Shown piece after piece: positions 34,284 through 46,000 of a DNA stretch of 64,000 nt. The first letter of the stretch is position 1; each line of letters starts with the position of its first letter. A program made the translations under genes and the position numbers. Below the pieces are notes generated by a model that worked only from the letters and a program-made list of their open reading frames with translations, was not told the DNA's origin and did not search any database. The stretch comes from Sambucus nigra (taxonomy: Eukaryota > Streptophyta > Magnoliopsida > Dipsacales > Adoxaceae): the NCBI GenBank assembly GCA_949130495.1, contig OX422208.1:644016023-644080022 (forward strand). The letters run 5' to 3'.

Positions 34284-35250
34284 ATGATATCATCCTCAAG
34301 TTATAATTTTTCAATCAATCCAGTACCTGTATTTGAGGGAGAAAAATATGACTATTTGATTATTCAAATGAAGAACCTCTTTATTTCTCAAGATTTGTGA
34401 GAAATATTAAAGGAAGGTTTTGTTCCAGCATTAAATCTTGAAGAAATTCCAACATGGACAGAAGCAAATCAAAAGGAGTATAAAAAAATCACGAGGAAAG
34501 ATGCAAAATCACTATTCTTTATCAAATAGGGGGTAAGCAAATCTATTTTTCATAGAATCTTAGGTGCAAACAATTCAAACGACACCTGGGAACTTTTAAA
34601 AATTAAGTTTCAAGGGTTCGAAAAAGTCATTTCCATTAAATTCAATCTCTTTAGCGAGATTTTGATAATCTAGCATTGAAAGGAAAAAAAACTATCAATG
34701 ACTTTTCTTTAATATTTGTAGAAATTGAGAATCATATCATAAGCTATGGAGATAAAATTGAAGGCAAATAAATTATTGAAAAAACTCTAAGCAGATTGCC
34801 TAAAAAATATGATCATGTTGTTATTACAATTCAAGAATCAAAAGATTTATAAAAACTAACCCTTATTGAGATAATGGGTTCGCTTGAGGTGCGTGAGAAA
34901 AGAATTACTAGATTTTCAGGTTTTAATGTTGAGCAAGCTTTCTAGTCAAAACTCAACATGTCAAAAAGAAGGACTTCAAAAAATAAAGGCAACAACTCAT
35001 TTCAGCATGGGCAACAAGGAAGAGGGCAAAGAGCAAGGGGATGCCAAAATTTCATAAATCATGGTGGAGGAAGAGGAGGAAATAATTTCACCAATCAAAA
35101 TAATGTCGGTAATTTCAAAATTGGTTCTAGTTCTACAAGCTTCAACCATAAAACTAATAGAGGAGATTCCAAATATGATTTTTCATGATCTGTTTGTAAT
35201 AAATCTGGACATGAATCCAGAGATTGAAAATATAAGTACAAGATGAAAAA
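34284..35250 (+). pseudogene. Copia C gag
   Basis: The ATG at 34284 opens MISSSSYNFSINPVPVFEGE, then YDYLIIQMKNLFISQDL, the UBN2 gag N-terminus (a Trp or Phe is expected where YDYL reads). LGANNSNDTWELLKIKFQG and LSRLPKKYDHVVITIQESKD follow. A basic GR-rich stretch (GQQGRGQRARGCQN) precedes a decayed zinc knuckle, CNKSGHESRD with a stop where the last Cys should be (about 35198-35236). Several stops and frameshifts interrupt it. Confidence 0.87.
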
Positions 35251-35369
35251 TTCCAAATCACTGAGAAAGAAATTTCCGGTTCCAACAAAATGATGATAAA
35301 AATGAAGAATTTTTTTTCGAAGAAAGTACTAATAAACCATTGTTCTATTCTTACATGAGTCATAACATG

Positions 35370-38345
35370 ACTCACCAAACACGTGGTGTTTGGATAGCGG
35401 GTGCAACAATCACATGACCAAGCCGAAAGAATTTTGTCCAATTGGAAGATCATATTTCTTCCTAAGCAAAATTAGGAGATGGAAATCTATAACTTGTTGA
35501 ATGAGAAAGGAATTGTAGTTTATCAAACAAAAAAAGGAAAAACTAAATTCATTCATGATGTTTTATATGTTCCCACTTTGACTCAAAATTTACCTAATGT
35601 TATTCAATTAATCAAAAATGGATTCTCACTTAATTTTAATAGGGATGAATGTAAAATCTATGACCATAATAAAACACTCATGAAAAAAGTTGAATGGCAC
35701 AAAATAAAATTGTTCCCTTTATCATGCCATTTGATGAAAAGATCATCTTGAAAGCGAACAAAATTGATGACTCTCTACTATGGCACTTGGGATATGGACA
35801 CTTGAACTAAAAAGGACTGAAATTACTAAAATTAAAAAATATGGTTTTCGGCCTCCCCAAAATTGAAAAAACAGATAAAATTTGTGAGGGTTGTATATAT
35901 GAAAAGTGCATGGACTACTGTTCCCTCAAACTGCCTGGAAAGCAAAATATCCTCTTGAACTAGTTCAGGCGGACATATGTGGACCTACACGAACTCCATC
36001 ATTTTAAAATAAAAAATACTTTCTTACTTTTATTGATGATTTTAGCAGGATGATGTGGGTTTACTTCTTTGAGGAAAAGTGAGAAGCTTTCTCAACCTTC
36101 CTGGAGTTTATACAAGTGGCAGAAAGGCAAATAAGCTACCCACTAAAGACTCTTCAAACTTATCATGGTGGTGAATTCATATAAAAATAATTCATGAATC
36201 ACTATAAAAATGAAAGGATATGCCGATAATTAACAGTTCGCTACACACCTTAGCCAAATGGTGTAGTAGAAAGAAATAATCGCACCATTTTTTAGATGAC
36301 ATGAAACATATTGAAGGAAAAAGGACTCCTTTATAGTTTCTAGGTGGAAGCAATCAACACTGCCGTCTACGTCCTTAATTGGTCTCCAATAAAAGTAGTT
36401 CTCAACTAAACTCCTTATGAAGCCTAGCACAGATATAAGCCAGATGTTATCTTCTTCAAAAAATTTAAATGCATCGCCTATTTTTCATTTTCGCACAAAA
36501 AAGGGAAAAATTTGATGGAAAGGGAAAGAAATATATCTTTATCGGTTATAGTGAAGAATCAAAAGCCTATCGACTTTTTGATACAAAATCCAACTACTTA
36601 GTGATCTCAAGAGATGTCTAAGGTGATGAAATGAAAGCCTAGGAATGGCAAAATCAAATGTCTTAGGAGGCAAAATATTTTAAAGCTAATTCAGAAAAAG
36701 AAAAATTTGAGCCAACTTCACTGCAAAGTCTATGCTCACTACCATAAAATTAAAATACTTTTGATGGGGTTGATCTAGAAAGTGATTCAGATTCTGAGTC
36801 ATCCTTTTGGAAGGTACGCTCATTAAGAAATGTTCACAACTCATGTAACATTGCATTTTTCATTTACGATCCATATAAATTTAAAGAGATAGTTAAAAAT
36901 CAAGTATGGAAAAAAATCAATGAATGAAGAAATTACAACGATTGAGATAAATCACACGTGAACTTGAAAATCAACCCAAATAAAAAGATGTTGTTGGACT
37001 AAAGGGGATCTACAAAACAAATTTTAGATAAGATGGATCAATCTAGAAGAACAGACCTGTCTTGTAAAAAAAGACTATTCATAACAGCGTGGAATAAACT
37101 TCAATGAAACCTTTGTACTAGTAGCTCGCATGGAAACAATTTGCACAGTTTTGGCATTGACAACACAACTAGTATTACTAGTATTTCATCTAGATGTAAA
37201 ATAAGCTTTCCAAAATGGTAAAATTGAAGAAGAAGTTTATGTGGAACAATCTCAAGGCTATGTAGTGGAAAGAAAATAAAATAACGTGTACCGACTTCAA
37301 AAATCACTCTGTGGCCTAAAGTAAGAACCACAAGCCTAGAATAACAAAGTTCGCAAGTACTTCCTCTAAAATGGTTTTAAAATAATCCCAAATGAACCGT
37401 CCTTGTATGTAAAAAAAAGTACATGTGGTTTTATTATTTTCTACCTTTATATTGATGATATGATATATATATATTGGCACTAATCCAATGATGATGAGAG
37501 AATTTAAAATGTCTATGTTAAAAGAATATGAGATTATAGATCGAAATATCATAAGTATTTTTTTGGCATCCAAGTGCGGCAGTCAAAAGGATAAATATCT
37601 ATGTCTCAAGAAAAATAAACTAAAGATTTGTTAAAAAAAATCAATATGTCAAAGTGCAAGCCTATAACAACTCCAACGGTGGTAAATGAAAATCTCTAAT
37701 AAAAAGATGGTGCATCGAAAGTCCACGATTCACTTTACCGAAGTCGAGTTGGCCCACTGATGTATCTCACAAACACAAGGCCAGATATTGTCCATCTGGT
37801 CAGCATGATCTCCCGATTCATGAACAAGCCAAGCCAAGTTTATTATTTCGAGCTAAAGAGAATGCTACGGTATTTGCAAGGTTTGAAGATTTTAGAATTA
37901 AACATGTCAAAGAAATTAATAAAAATCTTATTGGATATATTGATAGTGATTGGGTAGGATCCATTGATGATAGAAAAAGCACATCGGGTTATTTATTTTG
38001 CATGGGTAAAAAATCAATTTCTTGATTAAGGCGAGTTTATTGCATCGACTAATGCAACATGAGAGCCAGCCTGGTTAAGAAGAATTTTTGCAGATCTGAA
38101 ATAAGATCAAAAGTAACCCAGATTTATTTATTGTGATAACATGTAAGCTATTGCCATGACAATCAATGTGTTTTTTCATGACAAACCGAAACACATTGAA
38201 CTTCTTCATCACTTTATCTGAAGTTTGGTTAACAAATAAGAATATCAAACGATCTTTGTTAACACCAACGAGAAATTGGCAGATATCTTCACCAAAGGAG
38301 CCTCTTTAGAAAAAATGGATTAATTCAAAAAGTTCACTAAAATTG
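35370..38345 (+). pseudogene. Copia C pol: protease, integrase, RT, RNase H
   Basis: Parts in order: protease (VWIAGA in place of a WxxDSGA motif, about 35390); pre-integrase (FIHDVLYVPTLTQNLPNVIQ, 35550); integrase core (ADICGPTRTPS, FLTFIDDFSRMMWVYFFEE, then TYHGGEF where TDxGGEF is expected, so the second catalytic Asp reads Tyr; NGVVERNNRTIF keeps the Glu); RT (VYRLQKSLCGLK, then YIDDM intact near 37450); and RNase H (YLTNTRPDIVHLVSMISRFM, DDRKSTSGYLFCMGKKSIS). Each part has stops or shifts. The polyprotein normally supplies all enzymes for copying and inserting the element. Confidence 0.9.
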
Positions 38346-38348
38346 GAA

Positions 38349-38360
38349 ATTAAGAAGGGT
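38349..38360 (+). other. Polypurine tract of copia C
   Basis: AATTAAGAAGGG lies directly before the LTR start TGTTAAATAG. Confidence 0.7.
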
Positions 38361-39807
38361 TGTTAAATAGTAATATGCAATTTTATTATAGCTAGTGGAT
38401 GAATTAATTCAAGACTAAGTGAATGAAATTAATGGAGCTAGTGGATGAGAGAAATTAATGGAGAAATTGGATGTATTATCATCCAACTTATGACAAAAGT
38501 TCGAATGAATTTTTAGGTTTTGTCTTAGTGGTCTAATGGAGAAACCCACCAATTTTTTATTTCCTATATATTCATGCTTTCTTATTTGTTTGATATAATA
38601 AAATAATATATGAATTCAATCCATGTGAATGTTTAATTAAGTGTTCCAAACATTTCTCTCTTCCTCGGAGTAAAAATCCAATCATCTTTTTTTTTAAAGA
38701 GGATTAGAGTTCCCCGGATTTATTAGATATCAATAGTGGAGAATCGCCCTCCATCGGTGGCTTACATTAAAGATATGAGATATGAGCACCAATAGAAGAA
38801 AAAGTATCTAAAATATCAATACAATATCTAGTTTTAGTGCCCAAGAAAGGACATGTTCGAAAAGTAAGCTTAATCTCCTCATACATGCTTAAAAATAAAG
38901 GACCCTGTTATTGGCATTCCCTCATACATGCTTTTGTTCCTAGAACGCCATAAGTACCAACACATATAGGCAGGAATGATACAACAGAGAATCCCTCTAA
39001 TTTTGTTGCTCATAGAGTTTATCCACCAGGTCATTAGGTTGCCGTTAAAATTTGATTAATAGATCTTCAATCCAATGATATTGTAAAATCGCCTCCAAAT
39101 AATTTGAGCAATCAGACTACTCCAAAAAATATGATTACAAGCCACCAAACTACACTTTGACACCATAGGAATTTTGAGTATTTTAATGTACTCATCTATA
39201 GGAATCCCTTTAAAAAGTAATCGCCACATGAAAATGGAATTTTTTTAGGGATCCTCTTATCCCATATTAGAGAGAAGGATCGTTGAATGCAACCATTTTC
39301 CCTTACCAAATGCCAAGCGGATTTAATTGTGAAGATACCATCTTTTGTCAAAGACCATTTCCCGGAATGATTATCAAAATTATTTGAGAAATCCTCCCAA
39401 TTTATTTGCATTCTCTTCCAAACTTGAGATGAAGCTGAGACTGATCCTCTAAAGTTATGAACCTCCAATTTTTTTATATTTACTATGCATAAATCGAGAC
39501 CACAAAGAATTTGAATTAAAGAATTTCCACCACAAGTTGTGAGTATAAGCAAGGGACAAATCATGCATTGATCTTAAATTTAGCCCCCCTTCTTCCCTAG
39601 GTTTGAAGATATCTTCCCATTTCACCCATTTATGTTTCAACTTCTATTCTTTGGTACCCCATAAAAACCGAGCAAGAAGGTTGTTTATATGGATAACGAT
39701 TGACCTTGGTGGATTCGTTACTGCAAGGAGATGTAGGAACATTGATTATGCGATTCATTTGTCTTCAATCTTAATAAATTCCTCATAATTATTTCTCAAT
39801 CCCAACG
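38361..39807 (+). repeat. Copia C 3' LTR, split by an L1 fragment
   Basis: The LTR runs from TGTTAAATAG to about 38690, then resumes at about 39762 (CTTCAATCTTAATAAATTCC) and ends CCCAACG at 39807. The 5' LTR end reads CCCAACA, so the terminal A has changed. Confidence 0.82.
38687..39761 (-). mobile_element. L1-type LINE, 5'-truncated 3' end
   Basis: A poly-T at 38687-38695 is the poly-A tail of a minus-strand insertion. Minus-strand translation gives the part after reverse transcriptase in plant L1 elements: HKWVKWEDIFKPREEGGLNL, RSMHDLSLAYTHNLWWKF, then KWSLTKDGIFTIKSAWHLV and FSLIWDKRIPKKIPF, the zinc-binding RVT-associated domain. The frame is broken. The RT core and endonuclease are absent, as expected for a truncated copy. 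Confidence 0.88.
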
Positions 39808-40949
39808 TTATTAACGCAGTCCACAACCTATAAGTTGTAGCATCTTCAAATTCAATAGTTTGACCCATGGTTGATAAGAAAATCTTGATATATTATCATC
39901 TATAAATAAGTTCTTTGTAGTCAGTTAAGATTGATATATATCAAATTCATGAACGATATGTCGTACATGTTTAACTACTTCAAGAAGCCCAGTTTAGTGG
40001 ATGAGGTATTATCAACTTACTTTAGGGCTTTGAAGAAAAGAAGTGATAAGTGAATGGGCCATATTTTTAATCAAGGATTTTTATCTCAAGCAACAAAAAT
40101 ATGAAATGGTGTGTTTACTTCTTAATGTATTTTGTAAAAGTTCAAAAAGATACATAGTAGTAAGTTATCTCCTAAGTAAAAAAAAAGTAGCGGGGTTTGA
40201 TTCATATACACAGTAATTCAATATTAGTATAATGTCTATACAACTGTATGGATTAAAATAAATATAGTTCTACTAACTACAACCTCTCTCTCTCTTTCAC
40301 ACACAGAAAAAAAAATCAAGTAGATATATACACGAAGGAGATATTGGAGGAAATTAGTAAAATATCTAAACTATTATCCAAATTACTAATTTAAAATATA
40401 TATCATATTGCGTGATTAAGTGATCTATCCTTGGCATGAAACATGTAAAAGTATTATTTCAATGTTAAAACATGTTTAGTCTAAGGCCCCTTGAATGTGT
40501 TTTTAGTATGTAAGTTGCCAAAAGTACCCTTTGCATGGTAACCGATTAATAGTAAGTTGCAAAATGCATGTGTGACCATTAACACATCATGTATCCTAAA
40601 ATGTTTCTTGCATATAAGATTATCTCCTACATCTTAGCTGAGGTCTTTTTTAAGTAACTTTTCTTACGTGTTTGTTAGGGTTCTTATTATTAATATATTT
40701 GAATTTCAATCTTATTTAACAAGTGTGTGATAGAAAAAAAATGTTTCATATTTTTTAAGCCTGGTAAATTGAGTTTTGCCGTACTGATATGTCTAGTGTG
40801 TTCGTATGAAGATTTTATGTAAAAAATCGTAATTAAATGGGAAAGCTTATATCCTTTATATTTTATAGAAGATATGAATATTTAGGTACTTCATTATGTA
40901 CTCTAGATAATGCAACTTATTTATAGAACATTACTGGATGTAAATGTCG
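39808..40949. other. Intergenic, no gene seen
   Basis: AT-rich sequence with no coding region or repeat that I can support. Confidence 0.55.
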
Positions 40950-41134
40950 TAATCGTTTTAGGTATGGTAGACATTAAAATGATTCTCGAAAGTAATGACT
41001 TTAAGTCTGGCTCGAATGAAGCTTATAATTCCTGTGATGATGATTTACTATATGTCAAAATTGACAAACAAACGCAATCCAACTGTTACACATTACATAA
41101 TAGGAAATGGATGTCATCCGAAAATTTCACATAG
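40950..41134 (+). pseudogene. Mutator-like transposase, N-terminal fragment
   Basis: The segment SGSNEAYNSCDDDLLYVKID closely parallels SESNEAYNSSDNKLHYVEIN encoded on the minus strand near 63850-63930, upstream of the MULE transposase in this window. VDIKMILES also matches VDIIVSLER there. The match stops near 41110. The function is therefore assigned only through that second copy. The fragment is short and opposite in orientation. Confidence 0.65.
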
Positions 41135-41260
41135 TTAATTTTATGATTTGGTCATATATTAGAAGTTGACCATTCATTTTCACTATTTGTTCATAGTTTA
41201 TGTTCGAAACGAGAAATATTATCAAAATTTTCATCAAAAAATATTAATAAGTTCACATCT

Positions 41261-41301
41261 CGACGTTTCAATATTTCATAATGAGAAATATTGAAATGTC
41301 G
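41261..41301. repeat. Near-perfect hairpin, 17-bp stem
   Basis: CGACGTTTCAATATTTC and its complement are separated by a 7-base loop, with one G-T type mismatch. Related strings around ATTTCACATTGCGAAA follow. Similar words occur near 59260-59290 and 60050 beside the other MULE copy. Confidence 0.7.
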
Positions 41302-41749
41302 CATTGCGAAATAGTATTTCACATTGCGAAACAACTGTTTACATGATTTGGATAAATCGGTTATTTTAGTAAACACTGTGGATCAAACATATTTTGGATT
41401 CCCTTAGCGACGACTTACACAATATAATATTAGATTTATAAAAAATATTTGACCATATTATTATTATCATCTAAAATTGGTTTTAAGGTTTTGTCTTAGC
41501 AAGTTGAAATCCAATCTGAGATGATAAAGAAATAAAAACAAAATGTAGATGTATGAATACAGAGGTGAGATCTAAGAGGAATTATACACGGAGTTACATG
41601 GCTTAGCCCTCAAGAATGATCTTACATCCATATGTTATCTTTTAAAACTAGTACTTGAATAGTACAATCATTCTGTCTTTATGTCTAGACGGTTAAAATG
41701 TTAGATTATCTCTCTATCTACCAGTTGGTTAGTGTGGTAGAAAAATAAT
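41302..41749. other. Intergenic, no gene seen
   Basis: No supported coding or repeat feature. Confidence 0.5.
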
Positions 41750-42408
41750 TCACCCATAGGGGGGTGCCAAACCATAATGATGCATGTATAAAAATAAATG
41801 AGAAGGAGATAAAGATTTATGTGGTTCGACCATCGATGGCATACGTCCATGGGGCTTCAAAAGTGTTTCAAGATAATAATGAGAGAATTTACCTGAGAGT
41901 GCTTCTCTAGCCTCTAAGCCCCCTTTTAATAATGGGGGAGTCCCCTTTATATAGAGTTAGGGGTTACAATTCGATAAGTCCTATCCTCATAGAGTTTGAT
42001 TTATACTAAAATAGTGTTCCTCGGTCTCTTACTTTATCAAGGACTCTAGTCATCCTTATCTTGTTGGAGCATATGAAGGTTTCCATCTTGACCAGTGTAT
42101 TCACCACATGTAAGACTATTAATGGAGATGCATTTTTCCACCCAAAATAGCCCTACAGGTCACAGTTCAGCTAAGTTGATTTTGAAATAAGTTGGGAACT
42201 GGTCCGTAATCTCTTCAAACGTGTGTAGTTGTCAATGTGAACTGAACTGGCATTCTTTGAATAGTCATTTAACTTTAAAACTTATTTGTTTATCCATCAT
42301 AGGAACTCTTTTCTTGAGTTGAGAGACGTTCAATCGATATAAGAATCGGACCCCATCGTGTCGAGATGCCTACGTACCCTTATGGGATCAGGTCGATCGT
42401 AGTTCATT

Positions 42409-43030
42409 CTTCTGTTTCATCATATGGTCCAATTTATGAGGCAGACCATAGGCCTATTAAGAACTTATGCCTCGAGGCTCTCTCGGGAATGCACCTAGTC
42501 TAGGGCATCACCCCGTATTAGGATTTTCACATGGTCCAATTAGAGAGGCCGACCACATTCCTGTTAAGCAGCATTCATTCATAGATACTCGCTCATGTGT
42601 GCACCTAGTCTAAGGTATTTCTCTATATTAGGATTTTTATATGGTCTGATTGGAGAGGACAACCACAGATTAGGAAGCACTCATGTGTCGAGGTTCTCTC
42701 GGGCGTGCATCTAGTCTAGGGTATCACCCTTGCATTAGGATTTTTTCATGGTCCAATTAGAGAGGATGACCACAAGCCTATTAAGAACTTATGTATCGAG
42801 GCTCTCTGGGGGATGCACCTAGTCTAGGTAACTCCCTTGTATTAGGATGTTTACATACTCCAATTGGAGAGGCCGACCATAGGCATGTAAAGCACTAATG
42901 CGCTGAGGCTTGCTCACGCGTGCCACTAGTCTAGGGTATCACCTTGTATTAGTATTTTCTCATAACCTAATTAGAAAGGCTGACCACAGGCCTGTTATGA
43001 ACTCGTGAAATGAGGCTTGCTCGAATTCCT
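42409..43030. repeat. Tandem repeat, period about 108 bp, 5-6 copies
   Basis: GCACCTAGTCTAGGGTATCA-like boxes recur at 42491, 42601, 42707, 42815 and 42922 (steps of 106-110). Each is followed by TATTAGGATTTT, a CAATTAGAGAGG box and GACCACAGGCCT. Copies differ considerably, so the array is old. Confidence 0.88.
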
Positions 43031-43204
43031 ATTATTAATCAAGAATTTTTAAACCCCTTGTCACTAGGAAACCAATATTATGTTTTTTTTAACTTGATGT
43101 CTAATTTTCTTTCTTCCTTGGATAATGTTGTGGTGAATTCGTTGACAAGTCAACATTACTAAGGAGCCCCTAGCCGGGGTTATGAAGACAATATTGAATA
43201 ATAA

Positions 43205-44300
43205 TAATACCCGACCATCCATCGGGACTTTGTTGAGAGTCATATTGGCCATTTGTGGGGTGCTGATATATGGTGATAAAATGATTATCATGCCCGACCA
43301 TCCGTCAGGGCTAAGATAAGAAGATTAGATAATGATGATGCCCAACCAACCATCGGGACTCTATTGCAATATAATGTCAACTATACAGAGCAACTAAAAT
43401 GAGAAGATCAAATAGTAAGCATGCCCAAGTGTTTGAACTGAATCATGATGGTAAATATAAGGCTAATCAACGAATGAACATGATGTTATTAAATGAGGTT
43501 GAATCAAATAATAATGATAATGCCCAACAGTCCATTGGGGCTAAATTGTGGTGATCACGTGATAGAAATTTCACCAACTATCCATCGAAGCTAGTGAGAA
43601 ATCCATAGAAATAATGAAAATGCAAATCATTTATCGAGGCATTTCGACGAAAATAAATAGTGCTTGAGCATCTGTCGAGGCAATTTTTTAAATGACTGGG
43701 TAGATATTATGAATAATCCTGCATTATTAAAGAAAAATGGACTTCCAAATCAATCGTTAGGGTTGAATAATAATAATAAACGTAATGTCGATTAACAATC
43801 GACTATGCCTACCATTTGTCGGACTGAATATAGATAAGGATTATCCTGAACAACCATCCATTGGGGACAAAATACAACTTATGTGGCAGATATCTTATAG
43901 ACTAAATATATGACACTAAATATTTTGTCGATCATCTTCCAAGATGAATCTTGAATATTCATGACCATCCTTCAGGTTAAGAATCATAGAGTCATATAAA
44001 AAATACCAAAGTTGAAGAAATATCAACGCATGAGCATTCGTCGGTTATAACAAATAATCTTGCCCAACCATTTGTCGGGTCTAAAGTTTATAGCATGCTC
44101 GAGCATCTTTCGGAGCAATAATATAATTTCCAAGAGCTTAAGATTGTGTCCGAGCATCTATCGGGACTGAATCTTATACCTAAAGAAATTAATAAGTTGC
44201 CCAACCATCCATTGAGGGTAAATTTAATAGAAATCATCATGAGATTGATTTATTCGGCCAAATAGCATATGATACGTATCCGCTCGACTATCGGGCAATG
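43205..44300. repeat. Dispersed array of CCCGACCATCCATCGGG words
   Basis: About 16 imperfect copies of a 17-20 base word with short inverted arms (CCCGA...TCGGG), for example at about 43210, 43291, 43340, 44060, 44150 and 44200. Spacing is irregular, roughly 40-150 bases. Confidence 0.75.
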
Positions 44301-46000
44301 AAAATTTCAAAACACAAAATATGAAATTTTGTGTCGAATATGAATCAAATGAGCATAGTATTATCGAATATATACCAGATGTAAGACATAGGGTCTAGTT
44401 CAGAATTTATGCAAGATTATTTGAATTCCAAAATACTCAAACACGAGATGATTTCTAAACACTATTGGTATTGTAAACAAAAGCCTTAAACAACAAATAT
44501 TGATTTTAACAAAGCCAAAGGGGTTTGAAACCCCATGCGCCCCATTTGAGAGTGTACGTGAAAAAGTGTATTGATGCCATCCTCATTTTTTATGTTGACT
44601 AGTAATAGGTGGTTGAGAAACACCTAACTTATGCAAATGTTAAGAAGACTCTAGAACCGTGACCATGTTATTCGGGGACAGTCGACTAGAAGCTCGAGGA
44701 GAAATTCATAATATTGATTGAACAAGGATGGTGGTCAGATGACCACAGACATAAGAACTTGGGTTTTTCTAAATGACCTCTAGCCACCGGGATGCCGCCT
44801 AGGTTTTCCATTAACTCGTACACGAGTTTAATATGTATAAATCATGGTGAGGCTCTGAGAATCCATCAAAACTGATATAAAAACTGACCAGCCTTTGGAT
44901 CGCTAGTTGGATTTCCTATGTTTGTTTGGATTTTGGACCTCTCTTTGAGAGGAGATCTCATGTCGGAGATGACCAAAAATAATTTTGGTGCTCAGCTAAC
45001 TAATAGCCCCAAGTATCAAGTCAGAGATGATCGCAGGTTATAAGTCATAGATGATTGGAAGAGATGATAAAGAAAATTTGTTGGTTTCTTCGTGATGTCA
45101 CTTGGTTCATGATGAATATGTGGAGAAATCCCTTTTAACCCTAGGTTGGTAGAATGGTTACTGTTAGGTCAACATATCTTTGTGAAATCATTGAAGGTCA
45201 AGTGTGGATCACCTCTTTTTATGCTCTGATAGCTCAAATTGTGTGAATGGAGATAAAAATTGACGGCCTGCTTGTGTGCCCAAAATCTGTATATCTTTGG
45301 GAAAAATATCTATTGAAAGAAAATCATCATATATGTTTGTAAAGATATGGTCAATGTTCCCGATGAGAGATAACCGTTTTGAATGCTTATCCACTGCTAG
45401 AAATTTTGAGGTATGGGAATCAAAATATCTGATGTAACCTTGTAAATAAACGTATTTTCCTAGATGCTTCTCGTGAGGGTCCATATTTTCAAGGAATCAT
45501 ACAAAACTTATGATTATGAAACTCACTGTTATGCAGATTTAAAAATAATAATTGAACCCAAAGTTTATGAATATAAACATATGAGAATCTTGATTGAGAG
45601 AAACAATGTGTGTATAAAATGTAATTGTTTACATGCAAAGACAAAAAGACTTAGCTTTTTATGATGCTTCAGAATGCTCATAGCCTCTTAAATATAAATC
45701 TTTGTCTCTTCTAACAAGAAGGAAAGACCTTTAGTGTTTCTCTAGCCTCTGAGCCCCCTTTCACAATGGGGGAGTCCCCTCTATATAGAGTTAGTGGTTA
45801 CAATTGGATAAGTCATATCCTCTTAGAGTTTGATTTACAATAAAATAGTGTTGTTTGGTCTCCTAATTTATCAATTATTCTAGATATCCTTATCTTGTTT
45901 GAGCGTATGCAGGACGCCAACTTGACTGGTGTACTAGCCATGTGTCACATTACTAGTGGAGGTGTGTTTTTCCCCACAGTTAGTTGGTTGGGTCCCCCCT

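Larger units (their letters stand above)
33793..39807 (+). mobile_element. Copia element C, decayed but nearly complete
   Basis: The LTRs (33793-34206; 38361 to about 38690 plus 39762-39807) flank a Met-type primer site, gag, protease, integrase, RT and RNase H in copia order. The flanks TCATT (33788-33792) and TTATT (39808-39812) are a one-mismatch target duplication. An L1 3' fragment splits the right LTR. Many in-frame stops mean it is inactive. Confidence 0.88.
41750..46000 (-). repeat. LTR sequence of Tat-like element, with duplicated promoter block
   Basis: Two similar blocks (about 41896-42150 and 45733-45986) each hold, in minus sense, a TATA box (CTCTATATAAA at 41946-41956; CTCTATATAG at 45781-45790) followed by GGGGACTCCCCC. 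At 41751-41771 the minus strand reads TTTGGCACCCCCCTATGGG, like the TTTGGCGCC junction that follows many Tat LTRs. Between the blocks lie a 108-bp tandem repeat and a hairpin-word array. It may be one long LTR with an internal duplication, or two LTRs side by side. Confidence 0.55.

Noticed and set aside
42409..43030. Possible CRISPR-like repeat array
   Set aside because: Units are 108 bp, directly adjacent and diverged, with no conserved short repeat and unique spacer pattern, and the DNA is a plant genome.
45209..45484. 91-codon minus-strand frame
   Set aside because: It lies in LTR sequence, matches no family that I recognise, and has no supporting context.
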